Source: Elusimicrobiota bacterium
GTDB taxonomy: Bacteria > Elusimicrobiota > Elusimicrobia > Elusimicrobiales > UBA9959
DNA: 5,977 nucleotides
Assembly: GCA_003500765.1 (NCBI GenBank)
Contig: DNQL01000092.1
Location: forward strand, 1 to 5,977
Direction: 5' to 3'
Made by a program: the position numbers and the translations under genes. Positions 1-5,977 of this stretch are shown here, piece after piece (within the stretch, counting starts at the first letter, position 1; each line of letters starts with the position of its first letter). The notes below the pieces were generated by a model. It was not told where the DNA came from. It searched no databases and was given only the letters and a program-made list of their open reading frames with translations.

Positions 1-5074
<5,074 letters not shown>

Positions 5075-5084
5075 ATCTGTGTCG

Positions 5085-5089
5085 CCTCC
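5085..5089 (-). promoter_or_regulatory. Ribosome binding site of the megasynthase
   Basis: GGAGG on the minus strand, with 10 nt between it and the ATG at 5074. The spacing is slightly long but workable. It supports this start over the nearby out-of-frame ATG (5092-5090), which opens a reading frame that closes after only six codons at ATGA over the true start. Confidence 0.75.
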
Positions 5090-5192
5090 ATGGCGTAACC
5101 CTCCGCCGGCGCCGGCGTACCGGCCGGCGTTCGCGGGGGTTTCGGATGATAGGTATCGATCATTTCCGGGGTAAAAAGGTGGTGTGGAGCGG

Positions 5193-5215
5193 AAAAAAGC
5201 GGCCCTGCACCGGGC
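5193..5215 (-). terminator. Weak terminator- or attenuator-like stem with T-run
   Basis: Minus strand: GCCC-GGTGCA-GGGC (5215-5202), three bases (CGC), then six T (5198-5193). The stem is only 4 bp, so intrinsic strength is doubtful. It could end the upstream membrane-protein transcript (stop at 5281-5279). If the promoter at 5247-5276 is real, it would instead lie in the 5' leader of the megasynthase mRNA. Confidence 0.3.
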
Positions 5216-5246
5216 TTGCTGCTCAGTAGGGATACTCCATTTATAT

Positions 5247-5276
5247 ATCTTATTAAATCCCGGGGTCCGGGTTCAA
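5247..5276 (-). promoter_or_regulatory. Candidate sigma70-type promoter for the megasynthase
   Basis: On the minus strand TTGAAC (5276-5271) is followed after 18 bp by TAAGAT (5252-5247), inside the only clearly AT-rich stretch of the window (about 5231-5257, including TATATAAAT). The -35 box lies two bases after the stop codon of the upstream gene. The spacer holds a 5-bp inverted repeat (CCCGG-ACC-CCGGG, 5271-5259) that might be an operator or only a GC spacer. The box match is moderate; the AT-rich island makes a promoter here plausible. Confidence 0.45.
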
Positions 5277-5278
5277 GT

Positions 5279-5977
5279 TCAGGGGGTTGCGGGGAGGGCG
5301 CCCGGCGCCGGGCGGTCCAGGGCCAGCAGGTAGAGCGTCCCACCTTCCCGCGAGAGGGGCGTGTCGTATTTAAGGGTCGCGGCGGTATGATAGGCCGGGT
5401 TTGGCGCGAAGGAGACTATGGCCCGGTAGCGGTTGATCTTCTGCCAGTCCCATTCCCCTATGTCTTTGAGGGGTTTAAGTCCGCGCAGCGAGGCCATGTT
5501 CTCGTCGTAGGAATGCCAGGCGTTGAAATCGAAGCCGTTGGCTATCTCGCCGGGAGAGTAGCCCGCCGCGGCCGCGGCGGACGCTATATCCCACTTCGCC
5601 TTGTTCCAGGAAAAATAATCCCTCAACCCGGTCCATGAGACCCCGGCCGCTGCCAGCAGCAGGGCCAGGGCCGCCGTCCGGGAGAATTTGGCGTGGCGCG
5701 AGGCGTAGGCCGCCGAGGCGAGGAACCACGGGAAGAAGACCAGGAGGTAACGGTCGAAGAACTTGGCTCCGGCCAGCGAAGCGGCCAGCTGCAGCAGCGA
5801 GGCCCAGGCGAGGGCCTTCAAGGCCGGTTCTCCCGAGCGGAAAGCCAGGGCCGAGGCGCCGGCCAGCACGGCGGCGGCCGCCGCCGCCAGCAGTGTGGAG
5901 GTATTCCAGAACCAGGCCGCGGCGAAGAAACCGGAAACTTTCTCCCCCTGTCCGGGCAGGGTCAGCGTTCCCAGCCC
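5279..5977 (-). CDS. Polytopic membrane protein, probable GT-C glycosyltransferase (C-terminal part)
   Basis: The frame is open from the right edge to TGA at 5281-5279, giving 232 visible residues; the N-terminus is missing. The GTG at 5869 is internal, since the frame continues upstream with a hydrophobic segment. Likely membrane spans are residues 15-46, 52-70, 77-92 and 101-118. Between them is AKFFDRYLLVFFPW, like the (D)RYLLP-type segment near the end of PMT_2/GT39-like transferases that use lipid-linked sugar donors. A soluble tail of about 110 residues follows with NGFDFNAWHSYDE (147-159), which recalls the GG-E/F-W/N-x-W/Y tail seen in these proteins. It probably glycosylates lipid or protein on the outer face of the membrane. 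It is co-oriented with the megasynthase, 204 bp upstream. A functional link with lipid synthesis is possible but not shown. Family assignment rests on topology and weak motifs. Confidence 0.6.
   Translation of the reverse strand, partial: GLGTLTLPGQGEKVSGFFAAAWFWNTSTLLAAAAAAVLAGASALAFRSGEPALKALAWASLLQLAASLAGAKFFDRYLLVFFPWFLASAAYASRHAKFSRTAALALLLAAAGVSWTGLRDYFSWNKAKWDIASAAAAAGYSPGEIANGFDFNAWHSYDENMASLRGLKPLKDIGEWDWQKINRYRAIVSFAPNPAYHTAATLKYDTPLSREGGTLYLLALDRPAPGALPATP

Noticed and set aside
5102..5131. GC-rich inverted repeat in the leader just before the ribosome binding site
   Set aside because: The best uninterrupted stem is 5 bp (GCCGG-CGTA-CCGGC) in a run of CCGG-type repeats, so many alternative pairings exist. 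It is too weak to call a riboswitch or terminator.
5563..5580. A perfect 18-bp GC palindrome
   Set aside because: It is fully explained by consecutive alanine codons (GCC/GCG) in the membrane protein; no spacing or flank suggests a binding site.

Overview
The window comes from a GC-rich bacterial chromosome or metagenomic contig. All credible coding is on the minus strand. Isoleucine is often encoded by ATA despite the high GC (three ATA codons in the first 15 of the main gene), and Lys and Glu are mostly AAG and GAG. This would fit a GC-rich member of a poorly cultivated lineage (for example Elusimicrobiota, Omnitrophota or a deltaproteobacterial group), but nothing here fixes the taxon and I hold that loosely.

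Layout, in the direction of transcription (right to left): (1) 5977-5279, the C-terminal 232 residues of a polytopic membrane protein, probably a GT-C (PMT_2/GT39-like) glycosyltransferase, running off the right edge. (2) 5278-5075, a 204-bp intergenic leader with an AT-rich promoter candidate, a GC stem with a T-run, a possible 30-codon leader ORF and a Shine-Dalgarno. (3) 5074-1, one huge open frame of 1691 visible codons with no stop, running off the left edge. It is a modular lipid/polyketide megasynthase related to the KS-AT subunit of PUFA (Pfa-type) synthases. Visible domain order is ketosynthase 1 (Cys212/His346/His385), malonyl-type acyltransferase (Ser698, HAFH at 800-803), a second divergent ketosynthase with an intact triad (Cys1247/His1395/His1435), then a carrier-protein domain whose attachment-site Ser is replaced by Thr (Thr1639). 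No KR, DH or ER is visible. They would have to lie beyond the left edge or in other genes.

The most unusual feature is a short palindromic repeat (about 41 bp, 35/41 identical between copies) inserted in the same reading frame in two inter-domain linkers of the megasynthase (316-356 and 2179-2219). The first 10 bases of the window match its right flank again, in frame, 115 codons after the copy at 316-356. This suggests a third copy or a tandem carrier-domain array. Because the element is palindromic, it encodes nearly the same peptide (DTM-x-HGVP) on either strand. It looks like a protein-coding palindromic element, comparable in principle to the Rickettsia palindromic elements, that tolerates insertion in disordered Ala/Pro linkers.
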